A DNA stretch of 7,776 nt from Chloroflexota bacterium (GTDB taxonomy: Bacteria > Chloroflexota > Anaerolineae > DTPP01). The first letter of the stretch is position 1. The number at the start of each line of letters is the position of its first letter. Under the pieces are notes generated by a model that ran no database searches, was not told the origin of the DNA, and saw only the letters and a program-made list of their open reading frames with translations. Both the position numbers and the translations under genes were made by a program. Below are positions 1-5,621 of this stretch, one piece after another. The DNA is taken from NCBI GenBank assembly GCA_012514615.1, contig JAAYZY010000584.1:1-7776 (forward strand). Direction: 5' to 3'.

Positions 1-1
1 C

Positions 2-184
2 TACACCCGGCTCATCCTGGGCGGCTTCGCCATCCTGCTGGTGGTGGGCGGCGGGCTCATCTGGCAGATCTACGGACCGGGGGCGGCCTTTACCGGCGTG
101 AGCTGTCTGGCGGCGTCCATGGCCATCTTCGCCTCCGTCTTCGGCCTGCTCAAGCTGGTGGAACGGTGGATCCGTGACGACTGA
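2..184 (+). CDS. C-terminal part of a small two-helix membrane protein (5' end outside window)
   Basis: An open frame enters from the left edge and ends at TGA 182-184, leaving 60 visible residues. They form two hydrophobic stretches. The first is rich in Leu/Val/Gly (about visible residues 4-23) and ends in a Trp-Gln-Ile-Tyr-Gly-Pro turn. The second (about 28-53) ends in the basic, amphipathic Lys-Leu-Val-Glu-Arg-Trp-Ile-Arg-Asp-Asp. This hairpin of two helices resembles small uncharacterised membrane proteins I associate with Anaerolineae, but I cannot name a family or function. The last 11 bases overlap the GTG start of the M28 peptidase gene, so the two are probably co-transcribed and may be translationally coupled. 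How much of the N-terminus is missing is unknown. Confidence 0.7.
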   Translation, partial: YTRLILGGFAILLVVGGGLIWQIYGPGAAFTGVSCLAASMAIFASVFGLLKLVERWIRDD

Positions 185-1904
185 CGCTCGTTGGCGCTGG
201 GGCCTGCTCTGCGCCCTGTGGCTGGGCCTGTGGACGGGTGTGGCGGCCCCCGCGGCCGAGGCCGGGCCCCATCAGCCTGCAGCAGCTCTGGCCCCCCCGC
301 CTTGGGTTGCCGTCGAAGACGCCCTCACCCCGGACCCCCGCATCCAGGAGATGATGGCCCAGGTGCGCACCGACCTGCTGCTGGACCACTTGCTGGCCCT
401 CAGCGGTGAGCGCCCGGCGCTCATCGGTGGGCAGCTCTACACCGTGACCACCCGCTACGCCGATGGTGTGCCCGGCGGCACCGAGGGGCTGCAGAAGGCC
501 GCCCAATACCTGCTGGAGCGCTACGCCGAGTGGGGCATCCCTGCGGAGGCCCAGCGCTTCTCCACCTATCGCTGGCAGAACGTGGTGGCTACGCTGCCCG
601 GGGCCGTGCACCCTGAGCGGGTGCACCTCTTCACAGCGCACTACGATTCGGTGTCGGAACAGCCGCTGCTGCGGGCTCCTGGCGCCGACGACAACGGCAG
701 CGGCGCCGTGGCGGTGCTGCTGGCGGCCAGCATCCTGAGGGACTACCAGTTCGCCGATACCATCCGCTTCATCCACTTCTCGGCCGAAGAGCGCGGCCTG
801 CGGGGGGCGTGGGCCTACGCTCAGGCCGCGGCTTGGCGTGGGGAAGAGATCGTGGATGTTGTCAACCTGGATATGATCGCCTGGGACGGCTGGGGCGGGC
901 CCGACATGGACCTGCACGCCAGTGACGCCGCCTCCCAGGCCGTGGCGGATGACTTCGCCGCGGTGATCGAAGCCTACGGCCTCAACCTCATCCCGCAGAA
1001 GGTCTACGGCGCGGCCGCCGCCACGGCCAGCGACCACTCGCCGTTCTGGAGCTACGGCATCCCAGCCATCCTGGCCATCGAGGACTACCACTCCAGCGGG
1101 ATGGATTTCTGCCCCTACTACCACCGCACCACGGATCTGGCGGCCAACCTCCAGACGCCCACTTGCGCCAACTGCTTGGGCTACTTCACCGAGTTCAGCC
1201 GAGCCGCCCTGGGCGCCGTGGCCCACCGGGCTGGCCTGCTGCCCGCTGGGTTCCCTACCCCCACGGCCACCCCTACGGCGACCGCCACCGCCGTCCCCAC
1301 CTGCGGCAGCATCCTGGTCGATGGCGGGTTCGAGGCCGGGCCGACCGGGGGCGCTTGGACGACGAAGCCGCCGAACCAGCCGATCATCACCGGGAACGGG
1401 GCGCGCAGCGGGGCCTGGGGCGCCCAGTTGGGCAGCACCGTCAACAGCGCCGACCGACTGTTCCAACCGGTGGCGCTGCCCCCAGATGCCCACGACGCCA
1501 CCCTGGCCTACTGGTGGCAGATGGAGAGCAACGAGTGGCAATGGGGCGCAACGCTGACGCGTCGGCCCCGCGACCGCCTGTGGGTGCAGTTGCTGACGCA
1601 GGAAGGGCACCTGCTGCAGACCCTGGAGGTGCTCACCGAAGAGCCGCCGCAGGGCCAGTGGGCCTTCTCTTCGTGGGATGTGGGCGCCTATGCCGGGCAG
1701 ACGGTGCAACTGCGTTTCGCCGCCGACACCGACGGCAGCGACGTTACGCGCTTCTTGGTGGACGACGTGACCTTGCGCACCTGCGCCGTTGCCGCCCCGA
1801 CCCCCACCGCGACGGCTACCGCCACAGCGCCTGCCACATCCACCGCCACGCCGCCAGCGGTGCAGCAGCAGCGCCTCCCGCTGATCTTGCGGGCGCACCC
1901 CTAG
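174..1904 (+). CDS. Secreted M28-family zinc aminopeptidase with C-terminal beta-sandwich domain and LPLILR-type tail
   Basis: 576 residues. M28 enzymes are two-zinc exopeptidases that remove N-terminal residues from peptides. Residues about 8-30 look like a signal peptide: Arg/Trp start, Leu/Trp/Gly/Ala core and an Ala-x-Ala-like end, so the product is exported. The catalytic domain spans about 55-350. Candidate metal and catalytic residues are His156 (AHYDSV), Asp172 (GADDNGSG), catalytic Glu205 and ligand Glu206 (SAEERG), Asp233 (NLDMIAWD) and His317 (YYHRTTDL). A Pro/Thr/Ala linker (361-376) leads to a jelly-roll-like domain (about 377-537), flanked by Cys377 and Cys537, which may form a disulfide. 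A second Pro/Thr/Ala linker (542-562) precedes the tail RLPLILRAHP. The GTG start is chosen because the signal peptide follows at once; the ribosome site is weak (GGTGGA, 165-170). It overlaps the upstream gene by 11 bases. The family is secure; the substrate and the role of the extra domain are unknown. Confidence 0.93.
   Translation: MTTDARWRWGLLCALWLGLWTGVAAPAAEAGPHQPAAALAPPPWVAVEDALTPDPRIQEMMAQVRTDLLLDHLLALSGERPALIGGQLYTVTTRYADGVPGGTEGLQKAAQYLLERYAEWGIPAEAQRFSTYRWQNVVATLPGAVHPERVHLFTAHYDSVSEQPLLRAPGADDNGSGAVAVLLAASILRDYQFADTIRFIHFSAEERGLRGAWAYAQAAAWRGEEIVDVVNLDMIAWDGWGGPDMDLHASDAASQAVADDFAAVIEAYGLNLIPQKVYGAAAATASDHSPFWSYGIPAILAIEDYHSSGMDFCPYYHRTTDLAANLQTPTCANCLGYFTEFSRAALGAVAHRAGLLPAGFPTPTATPTATATAVPTCGSILVDGGFEAGPTGGAWTTKPPNQPIITGNGARSGAWGAQLGSTVNSADRLFQPVALPPDAHDATLAYWWQMESNEWQWGATLTRRPRDRLWVQLLTQEGHLLQTLEVLTEEPPQGQWAFSSWDVGAYAGQTVQLRFAADTDGSDVTRFLVDDVTLRTCAVAAPTPTATATATAPATSTATPPAVQQQRLPLILRAHP
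1254..1301 (+). repeat. Pro/Thr/Ala low-complexity linker coding repeat 1 in the M28 peptidase
   Basis: Codons 361-376 encode a Pro-Thr-Ala-Thr-type repeat between the peptidase domain and the beta-sandwich domain. Such linkers separate folded domains in exported proteins and are often flexible or glycosylated. The glycosylation part is inference. Confidence 0.75.
1797..1859 (+). repeat. Pro/Thr/Ala low-complexity linker coding repeat 2 in the M28 peptidase
   Basis: Codons 542-562 encode a second run of Pro, Thr, Ala and Ser after the beta-sandwich domain. It holds the last 14 residues, which contain the hydrophobic LPLIL core, away from the folded part. The placement resembles the spacer before a C-terminal sorting signal. 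Confidence 0.75.
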
Positions 1905-1918
1905 GGGGCCGAAGCAGA

Positions 1919-1943
1919 CGCCCCTGCAGGTTCAGCGGGGGCG
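1919..1943 (+). terminator. Weak hairpin after the M28 peptidase gene
   Basis: CGCCCC (1919-1924) can pair with GGGGCG (1938-1943) across a 13-base loop, starting 15 bases after the stop codon. There is no T run after it, so it is at best a weak terminator or a 3' end stabiliser. Confidence 0.25.
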
Positions 1944-2009
1944 CGCCAGCTAGCACTCGGCCGTTCTCTGAGGGGAAGTCCGCCTTCACGGTGGACAGCG
2001 GCAAGACAA

Positions 2010-2035
2010 GGGGCGGAGTGTCGCCCACCCGCCCC
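2010..2035 (-). terminator. Candidate terminator downstream of the C1 peptidase gene
   Basis: GGGGCGG (2010-2016) and CCGCCCC (2029-2035) form a 7-bp all-GC stem with a 12-base loop. Read on the minus strand the hairpin is followed by TTGTCTTG, a loose T-rich stretch, about 50-80 bases after the peptidase stop. The position between convergent genes fits a terminator, but the stem is short and the T run is poor. Confidence 0.35.
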
Positions 2036-2051
2036 AGCCATCCCTTCGTGG

Positions 2052-2063
2052 AACCGATCGGTT
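2052..2063. other. 12-bp perfect palindrome AACCGATCGGTT in the convergent gap
   Basis: AACCGATCGGTT reads the same on both strands and lies about 24 bases beyond the C1 peptidase stop. It is non-coding, has moderate GC in a GC-rich setting and is not part of the hairpins noted nearby. It could be a protein-binding half-site pair or chance; no function can be assigned. Confidence 0.3.
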
Positions 2064-2086
2064 GGCATCCCCTGCCGCCTGCCCGG

Positions 2087-3995
2087 TCAGACGGCGGCAG
2101 CTACCACCTCCAGATTGATGCGCCCCACTTCCAGGTGATCCAGCGCCTGGGTGAAGAGGAGCGCGTGGCGGCTGCCCAACGGGGTGTCCGGCGGCAGCGC
2201 CACTCGCACCTGTACCCGCACGCGGTCGCTGGGCTTCAGGCTCAGCCGCCGGAGCACGTTCGTGCCCACATCGGACCAGACGCCGGCCGTGGCGTAGACT
2301 TGGTTCTCCGCCGTGACCCCTATGCCATCCAAGACGGCATCCTCCAGCACCCGGCGCACCATCTTCACTTCCACCAACCCGTCGCTGGGGAAGCAGCTGC
2401 GGTCCACCTCCAGGTCCAGCGCCACCGGGTCGGCCCGCACGCCGCGCATGACGAACTCCACCTTGGCCTCTTGGCCGGGAACGACCTCGATCAGGTGGCT
2501 GTTCCGCTGGGCCACGTTGTTATCCCACTTCACCGACCAGTCGTGCTGCAGAGGGTCCTCCTGGGATTCCAGCCGGGCCAGGAAGCAGGCTGGCCCGCTC
2601 TCCTGGGGCTCCCAGGCCAGCTTGACCACCTTGTGGCGCCCGGCTGGGATGGAGGCCAGCTCCAACGTGGCCAGGAACTGCCACTTGTCGGGCCAGATCG
2701 AGGGCGAGTAGGGGTGCTGGTAAAGGTGCACCCGCACGCCGTAGGCCGTGGCCGGCCCGCGGTTGTGCACCCGGGCGAAGAGGTAGTTGGCCTGCCCGGC
2801 CAGGGGCGGCTGGTGCTCTGACTCACCGTCGTCGGCGTTGCGCACCCAGAGGTCAGGGCTGTTCCAGTATGGGCCGGGGGTGGGCACCAGGCCGGTGTCG
2901 TCTTCGCTGTCGCGCATCCAGATGTCGGCTTCCGAGAGGCGGTCGGCGCTGAAGGCGGCTTGGTTGTAGCCGCTGATGTAGGTGTAGGGGATGGACCCGT
3001 AGCCGGGGCCCCAGGTGCTCTGCTCGCCCCAGGGGGGCCCACGAGTTGCGGATGATGAAGTACCCCCCGCCGGGGGCGTTCTCGTCATCCACATAGCCCA
3101 CCATGCACATGGCATGGCCGCCGGCCACCGTGTCGCCGGGCAGCGGCATGGTGATCTTGCCGAAGCGCCGCGACGCCTCAGAGCGGTACCAACTGGTGTA
3201 GACCGGGATGGCGAAGGCCACCACCTTGCCGTCGGCTAGGCAGGTCTTGATGTCTTCCACGGCGCGGGGGTTCAGCGTGATGGTGCGCGCGGTGCGGAAC
3301 GGCGCGGCCTCATGGGCGGCGTCGGGTGGGGGCGGCCCTTGGCCCTCGTCGCCGGGCGTCTCCTGGGGGTTGTAGAGCCAGACCTCCTCAGGGGGGACGC
3401 CAGCCTGCAGCAGGCATTCCATCCCCAGCCGCGGGTAGGTGCCGCTCTCGTCGGGGATGCCGTCGTGCTCTTTGCACCACCAGTAGACGAACTGCTCCGA
3501 AAGGTCCAGCTCCGCGCTGCCGGCCACCCGTTCCAGGTACTCTCGCACGGCCACGCTGGCCTGGGCCACGCAGGTGCCCCGCTCTGCCTGGTTGCGCACC
3601 GGGCCCATCAGCTCCCGGTAGTCCACCGTGGCTGGCAGCGCGGTAGGGTGCGTCACGGTGACGTAGGGGCTGAGGGAGGTAGCGGCCACGAACTCGGCTT
3701 CGGCCGGGGCCAGGCTGCCCATGCCGTAAGCCATCTCGGCCAGGTGGGCGCCGCCGGAGCGGGCTGCCGCCACCATAGGCAGGTGCATCCGGGCGGCTTC
3801 CAGCAGGTCTTGCAGCGCTGGGTCCTCCACCCCCAAGTAGTTGGCCAGGCTGGCCTGCCCTTCTGGCGTCTCGGCCAGGGCCACCAGCTCTTGGACGGTG
3901 TCTATCCACAGCTCGCGGAGCTTGCTCAGGTGCGCATCGGGGATCTCCGATACCTCAGTCAGCGGCACGCCGCGGCGGATCAGCTTGCGGGTCAT
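2087..3995 (-). CDS. Papain-family (C1) cysteine peptidase with N-terminal helical and C-terminal beta-rich domains, frameshifted
   Basis: Start ATG at 3995, behind a strong AAGGAGGA ribosome site; no signal peptide is visible. Residues about 10-73 are an all-helical region like the protein encoded just upstream. The C1 core spans about 125-345. It shows oxyanion-hole Gln136, Cys142 in RGTCVAQ, the LSEQFVYWWCK helix (about 165-175), His294 in AGGHAMCMVGY and Asn317 in IIRNSWA. The frame breaks right after codon 321, in six C on the coding strand (3037-3032). Reading resumes one base on with WGEQSTWGPGYGSIPYTYI, the expected end of a bacterial C1 domain. Next come DIWMRD- and DLWVRN-type segments, then a beta-sandwich with ARVHNRG (CARDB-like by eye) and a last beta-rich domain ending at 2087. 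Joined, it is about 635 residues. Unjoined, the first frame stops at 2853 after 380 residues, the last 59 of them aberrant. The break may be a sequencing error, a real mutation or, less likely, programmed. Family sure; substrate unknown. Confidence 0.85.
3032..3037 (-). other. Frameshift site: run of six C in the C1 peptidase gene
   Basis: The frame before the run is TGG GCC CCC CTG (Trp-Ala-Pro-Leu); the frame that continues the family needs TGG directly after the C run. Removing one C gives NSWAPWGE. Adding two gives NSWAPPWGE, which restores the three-residue gap between the two Trp seen in papain-type NSWGTxWG motifs. Both flanking frames remain long and family-like, which points to a very recent change or an error in reading the homopolymer. 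Confidence 0.85.
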
Positions 3996-4000
3996 GACTT

Positions 4001-4008
4001 TCCTCCTT
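4001..4008 (-). promoter_or_regulatory. Ribosome binding site of the C1 peptidase gene
   Basis: AAGGAGGA on the minus strand ends 5 bases before the ATG at 3995. This near-perfect Shine-Dalgarno site settles the start codon against the long in-frame extension upstream, which overlaps the preceding gene in another frame. Confidence 0.8.
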
Positions 4009-4025
4009 GCCTTCAGCCGCGTCCC

Positions 4026-4044
4026 CGCCTGCCAGCCGCAGGCG
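4026..4044 (-). other. Intercistronic hairpin between the helical protein and C1 peptidase genes
   Basis: CGCCTGC (minus strand 4044-4038) and GCAGGCG (4032-4026) form a perfect 7-bp stem with a 5-base loop. It lies between the stop of the 118-residue gene and the ribosome site of the peptidase gene. No T run follows, so it is more likely an mRNA processing or stabilising element, or a tuner of the ratio of the two products, than a full terminator. Confidence 0.4.
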
Positions 4045-4053
4045 CGGCGAAGC

Positions 4054-4410
4054 TCACGCTTCCTGTTCGGTGGGCGGTTCTGGGGCATGGTCATCGTCCT
4101 CCCACAGCGCGCCCAGGGCGAACGCCTCGTCGGCTTCCTGGGCGAAGGCCTGCGCTTCGTCCGGCGGCAGGTATTCGCTGGCGATCTCCACCAACGTCTC
4201 CACCTCGTGGGAGTCCATCTCCAACAGGCGGGAGAGGCCGTCAAGGCCCTTGGGGGTTGCCGCCAACGAAACCAGTTCTTCGGCGGTGATGACCCACAGG
4301 CCCGCCAACTGCTGCGCACGCTCTGGGGGGAAGTCGGGGATGGAGCGGAGGGGCATACCAAAGCGGTACAAGGGGCCCTGGGCGCGACCCCGGCGCTTCC
4401 TTGCGTTCAT
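4054..4410 (-). CDS. Small all-helical protein, paralogue of the N-terminal domain of the adjacent C1 peptidase
   Basis: 118 residues. The ATG at 4410 is chosen because AAGGAGGG (4417-4424) precedes it by 6 bases; longer in-frame starts upstream run across the promoter. The N-terminus is basic (MNARKRRGRAQ). Residues about 20-83 look helical and align without gaps to residues about 10-73 of the C1 peptidase, with about 22 of 64 identical by hand count. Shared anchors include EL-W near residue 38, T-EELVSLA-TP-G (42-55), L-x3-L (59-63) and a final LP (82-83). The C-terminal tail is very acidic (EAFALGALWEDDDHAPEPPTEQEA region). There is no signal peptide or membrane segment. It sits first in a two-gene unit, 58 bases before the peptidase. 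I do not recognise a named family; the motif pattern could be a helix-hairpin-helix-like interaction module. An inhibitor or adaptor for the peptidase is inference only. Confidence 0.75.
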   Translation of the reverse strand: MNARKRRGRAQGPLYRFGMPLRSIPDFPPERAQQLAGLWVITAEELVSLAATPKGLDGLSRLLEMDSHEVETLVEIASEYLPPDEAQAFAQEADEAFALGALWEDDDHAPEPPTEQEA

Positions 4411-4416
4411 CGCGCA

Positions 4417-4424
4417 CCCTCCTT
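4417..4424 (-). promoter_or_regulatory. Ribosome binding site of the small helical protein gene
   Basis: AAGGAGGG on the minus strand, 6 bases before ATG 4410. It fixes this start in preference to the upstream in-frame codons. Confidence 0.75.
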
Positions 4425-4463
4425 TCGGCTGACCGCGAGCCCGCAGGCCTCGCGCTGCCTTTC

Positions 4464-4481
4464 TGTGGCAATTATACCACA
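4464..4481. promoter_or_regulatory. Inverted repeat over the minus-strand -10 and start site (possible operator)
   Basis: TGTGG (4464-4468) and CCACA (4477-4481) are inverted arms 8 bases apart. They enclose the TATAAT and the predicted start point, so a dimeric repressor bound here would block the promoter. The arms are only 5 bp and no cognate regulator is in the window. Confidence 0.35.
4471..4479 (-). promoter_or_regulatory. Extended -10 promoter for the minus-strand helical protein/C1 peptidase operon
   Basis: The minus strand reads TGGTATAAT: a consensus TATAAT (4476-4471) with the TG of an extended -10. No convincing -35 is seen 16-18 bases upstream, as is usual for extended -10 promoters. 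Transcription should start near 4464, giving a leader of about 54 bases before ATG 4410. The spot is the most AT-rich point of the intergenic region. Confidence 0.65.
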
Positions 4482-4577
4482 ATTCGCGGCGCTGTGCGTG
4501 CGCAGCCTTGCCGACGCCGGCCCGTAGGTGAGGCGGGCGCTGGGCTGCGGCCACAGACAGAGCCGACGCTCCGCCGC

Positions 4578-4606
4578 TTGCCGCGGGGTCGGCCAAGGTG
4601 TATACT
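4578..4606 (+). promoter_or_regulatory. Promoter of the Ser/Thr kinase gene
   Basis: TTGCCG (4578-4583, 4 of 6 to the -35 consensus) and TATACT (4601-4606, 5 of 6 to the -10) are separated by exactly 17 bases. The predicted start near 4613 leaves a leader of about 25 bases before the ATG. A housekeeping-sigma promoter is the simplest reading. Confidence 0.6.
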
Positions 4607-4626
4607 CAGGGCAAGCGCACCGTCGT

Positions 4627-4634
4627 GGAGGAGG
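4627..4634 (+). promoter_or_regulatory. Ribosome binding site of the kinase gene
   Basis: GGAGGAGG lies just before ATG 4638; its first GGAGG has a 6-base gap to the start. It selects this ATG over the longer in-frame extension that would run back through the promoter. Confidence 0.75.
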
Positions 4635-4637
4635 CCC

Positions 4638-5534
4638 ATGACCAAGGGGCTGCCGGCCGGCGCCGTGCTGCAGGGACGCCACGGGGCATACATGGTCACC
4701 AGGGAGGTAGCCCGGGGCGGGATGGGCGCCATCCTGGAAGCGCAGGAGCAGGGAAGCGGCCGCGTGGTGGCCGTCAAGGCTGCTTGCCTGGACCCGGCCT
4801 TCTGCGAAGGGAAGCGCGAGGTGATCCGCGAACGCCTGCTCCAGGAGATGAGCGCCCTCCTGCCGTTGGAGCACCCCAGCCTGCCCCGTGTCGTCGACCA
4901 GTTTTCCAGCGCAGACAACGAATTCCTGGTGATGGAGTTCGTGGCCGGCCAGACGCTGAACAAGATCCTAGACCGCGCCATCCGTGAGAAGCGTCTGCTG
5001 GAGGAAAGCCGCGTCGTGGGCTGGGCGCTGCAGGTCTTGGACGCCTTGGCCTACCTCCACGGCCAGCCCAAACCGATCATCCACCGCGACATCAAGCCCG
5101 ACAACCTCATCCTGACGCCGGACGGCCGGGTGGTGCTGGTGGATTTTGGCCTGATGAAGCAGGTGGAACGCAGCCTGCAGAGCGGCCCGCTGATCCATGC
5201 CGTGGGTACGGTGGAGTTTGCCCCGCCGGAGCAGTATGCCGAGGGGAGCGGCGGCACCGACCAGCGCACCGACATCTACAGCCTGGGGGCCACCCTCTAC
5301 TACCTGCTGACCAGCCGCCTGCCGCCCCGCTCGGTGGAGCGGATGCTGCCGTTCTCCATGGGCGCGGTGAAGAAGCTGCCCTCCGTTCGGGCGGCCAACG
5401 CCACCGTCTCGCCACAGACCGAACGGGTGGTGGCGAGGGCCATGGAGATCGACCCGGCCGACCGCTACCCCACGGCGCAAGCCATGCGGGAGGCGCTGGC
5501 GCCCCGCCGGCGCTTCTTCACGCTGCCGTTCTGA
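4638..5534 (+). CDS. Stand-alone Hanks-type serine/threonine protein kinase
   Basis: 298 residues, essentially one kinase domain. Visible motifs in order: the Gly-rich loop ARGGMGA (25-31), VAVK with ATP-binding Lys47, the alpha-C Glu near 70, IHRDIKPDN with catalytic Asp151, Lys153 and Asn156, the metal-binding DFG (169-171), a GTVEFAPPEQY activation-loop end (190-200), DIYSLGATLYYLLT (212-225) and the late Arg276 in DRYPTA. All residues needed for phosphotransfer are present, so it should be active. There is no transmembrane helix, PASTA, FHA or TPR region, so it is predicted cytosolic and its input must come from partners. It is the only gene of its unit: it has its own promoter, and a strong hairpin begins 3 bases past the stop. 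It is divergent from the peptidase operon with about 227 bases between the starts. Substrates are unknown, and calling it PknB would overstate the match. Confidence 0.93.
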   Translation: MTKGLPAGAVLQGRHGAYMVTREVARGGMGAILEAQEQGSGRVVAVKAACLDPAFCEGKREVIRERLLQEMSALLPLEHPSLPRVVDQFSSADNEFLVMEFVAGQTLNKILDRAIREKRLLEESRVVGWALQVLDALAYLHGQPKPIIHRDIKPDNLILTPDGRVVLVDFGLMKQVERSLQSGPLIHAVGTVEFAPPEQYAEGSGGTDQRTDIYSLGATLYYLLTSRLPPRSVERMLPFSMGAVKKLPSVRAANATVSPQTERVVARAMEIDPADRYPTAQAMREALAPRRRFFTLPF

Positions 5535-5537
5535 GCC

Positions 5538-5567
5538 GCCGGGGGCCGGGCTCGCCCGGCCCCCGGC
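5538..5567 (+). terminator. Strong GC hairpin terminator after the kinase gene
   Basis: A perfect 13-bp all-GC stem (5538-5550 with 5555-5567) closed by the 4-base loop CTCG starts 3 bases after the kinase stop. Only a few T follow (TCTGCCTGAT), so it is of the T-poor type common in high-GC bacteria. Being symmetric, it could also stop transcripts coming from the minus-strand gene that ends at 5622. Confidence 0.75.
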
Positions 5568-5621
5568 TCTGCCTGATCGGCGCCTGCGGCGTGTGGCAGG
5601 TTCGCCCCGTGCGGATCGCCC

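Noticed and set aside
1254..1859. Pro/Thr codon repeats considered as tandem DNA repeats, a CRISPR array or a mobile element
   Set aside because: The repeats are short, in frame and irregular at the DNA level, and they encode typical domain linkers. No repeat-spacer pattern, terminal inverted repeats or transposase is present anywhere in the window.
150..1898. Long open frame on the minus strand opposite the M28 gene
   Set aside because: Its product is Gly/Arg/His-rich low-complexity sequence typical of the antisense of GC-rich genes, while the plus strand encodes clear M28 motifs across the same span.
1816..2028. Possible small minus-strand gene covering the convergent gap
   Set aside because: It overlaps the M28 3' end, has no convincing ribosome site, and its Ala/Arg/Pro-rich product matches nothing I recognise.
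1163..2821. Long plus-strand open frame running from inside the M28 gene across the convergent gap into the C1 peptidase
   Set aside because: It crosses two well-supported genes in the wrong frame or strand, and its product is Arg/Pro/His-rich without recognisable motifs.
3312..4289. Plus-strand open frames opposite the C1 peptidase and the small helical gene
   Set aside because: Antisense shadow: the composition is skewed, and the minus strand has strong ribosome sites, a promoter and family motifs.
3996..4361. N-terminal extension of the C1 peptidase to an earlier in-frame start
   Set aside because: The extension is Arg/Pro/Trp-rich and overlaps the 118-residue gene in another frame; the AAGGAGGA site sets the start at 3995.
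4411..4596. Extension of the small helical protein upstream of ATG 4410
   Set aside because: It would translate the promoter and the leader, and a good ribosome site sits directly before 4410.
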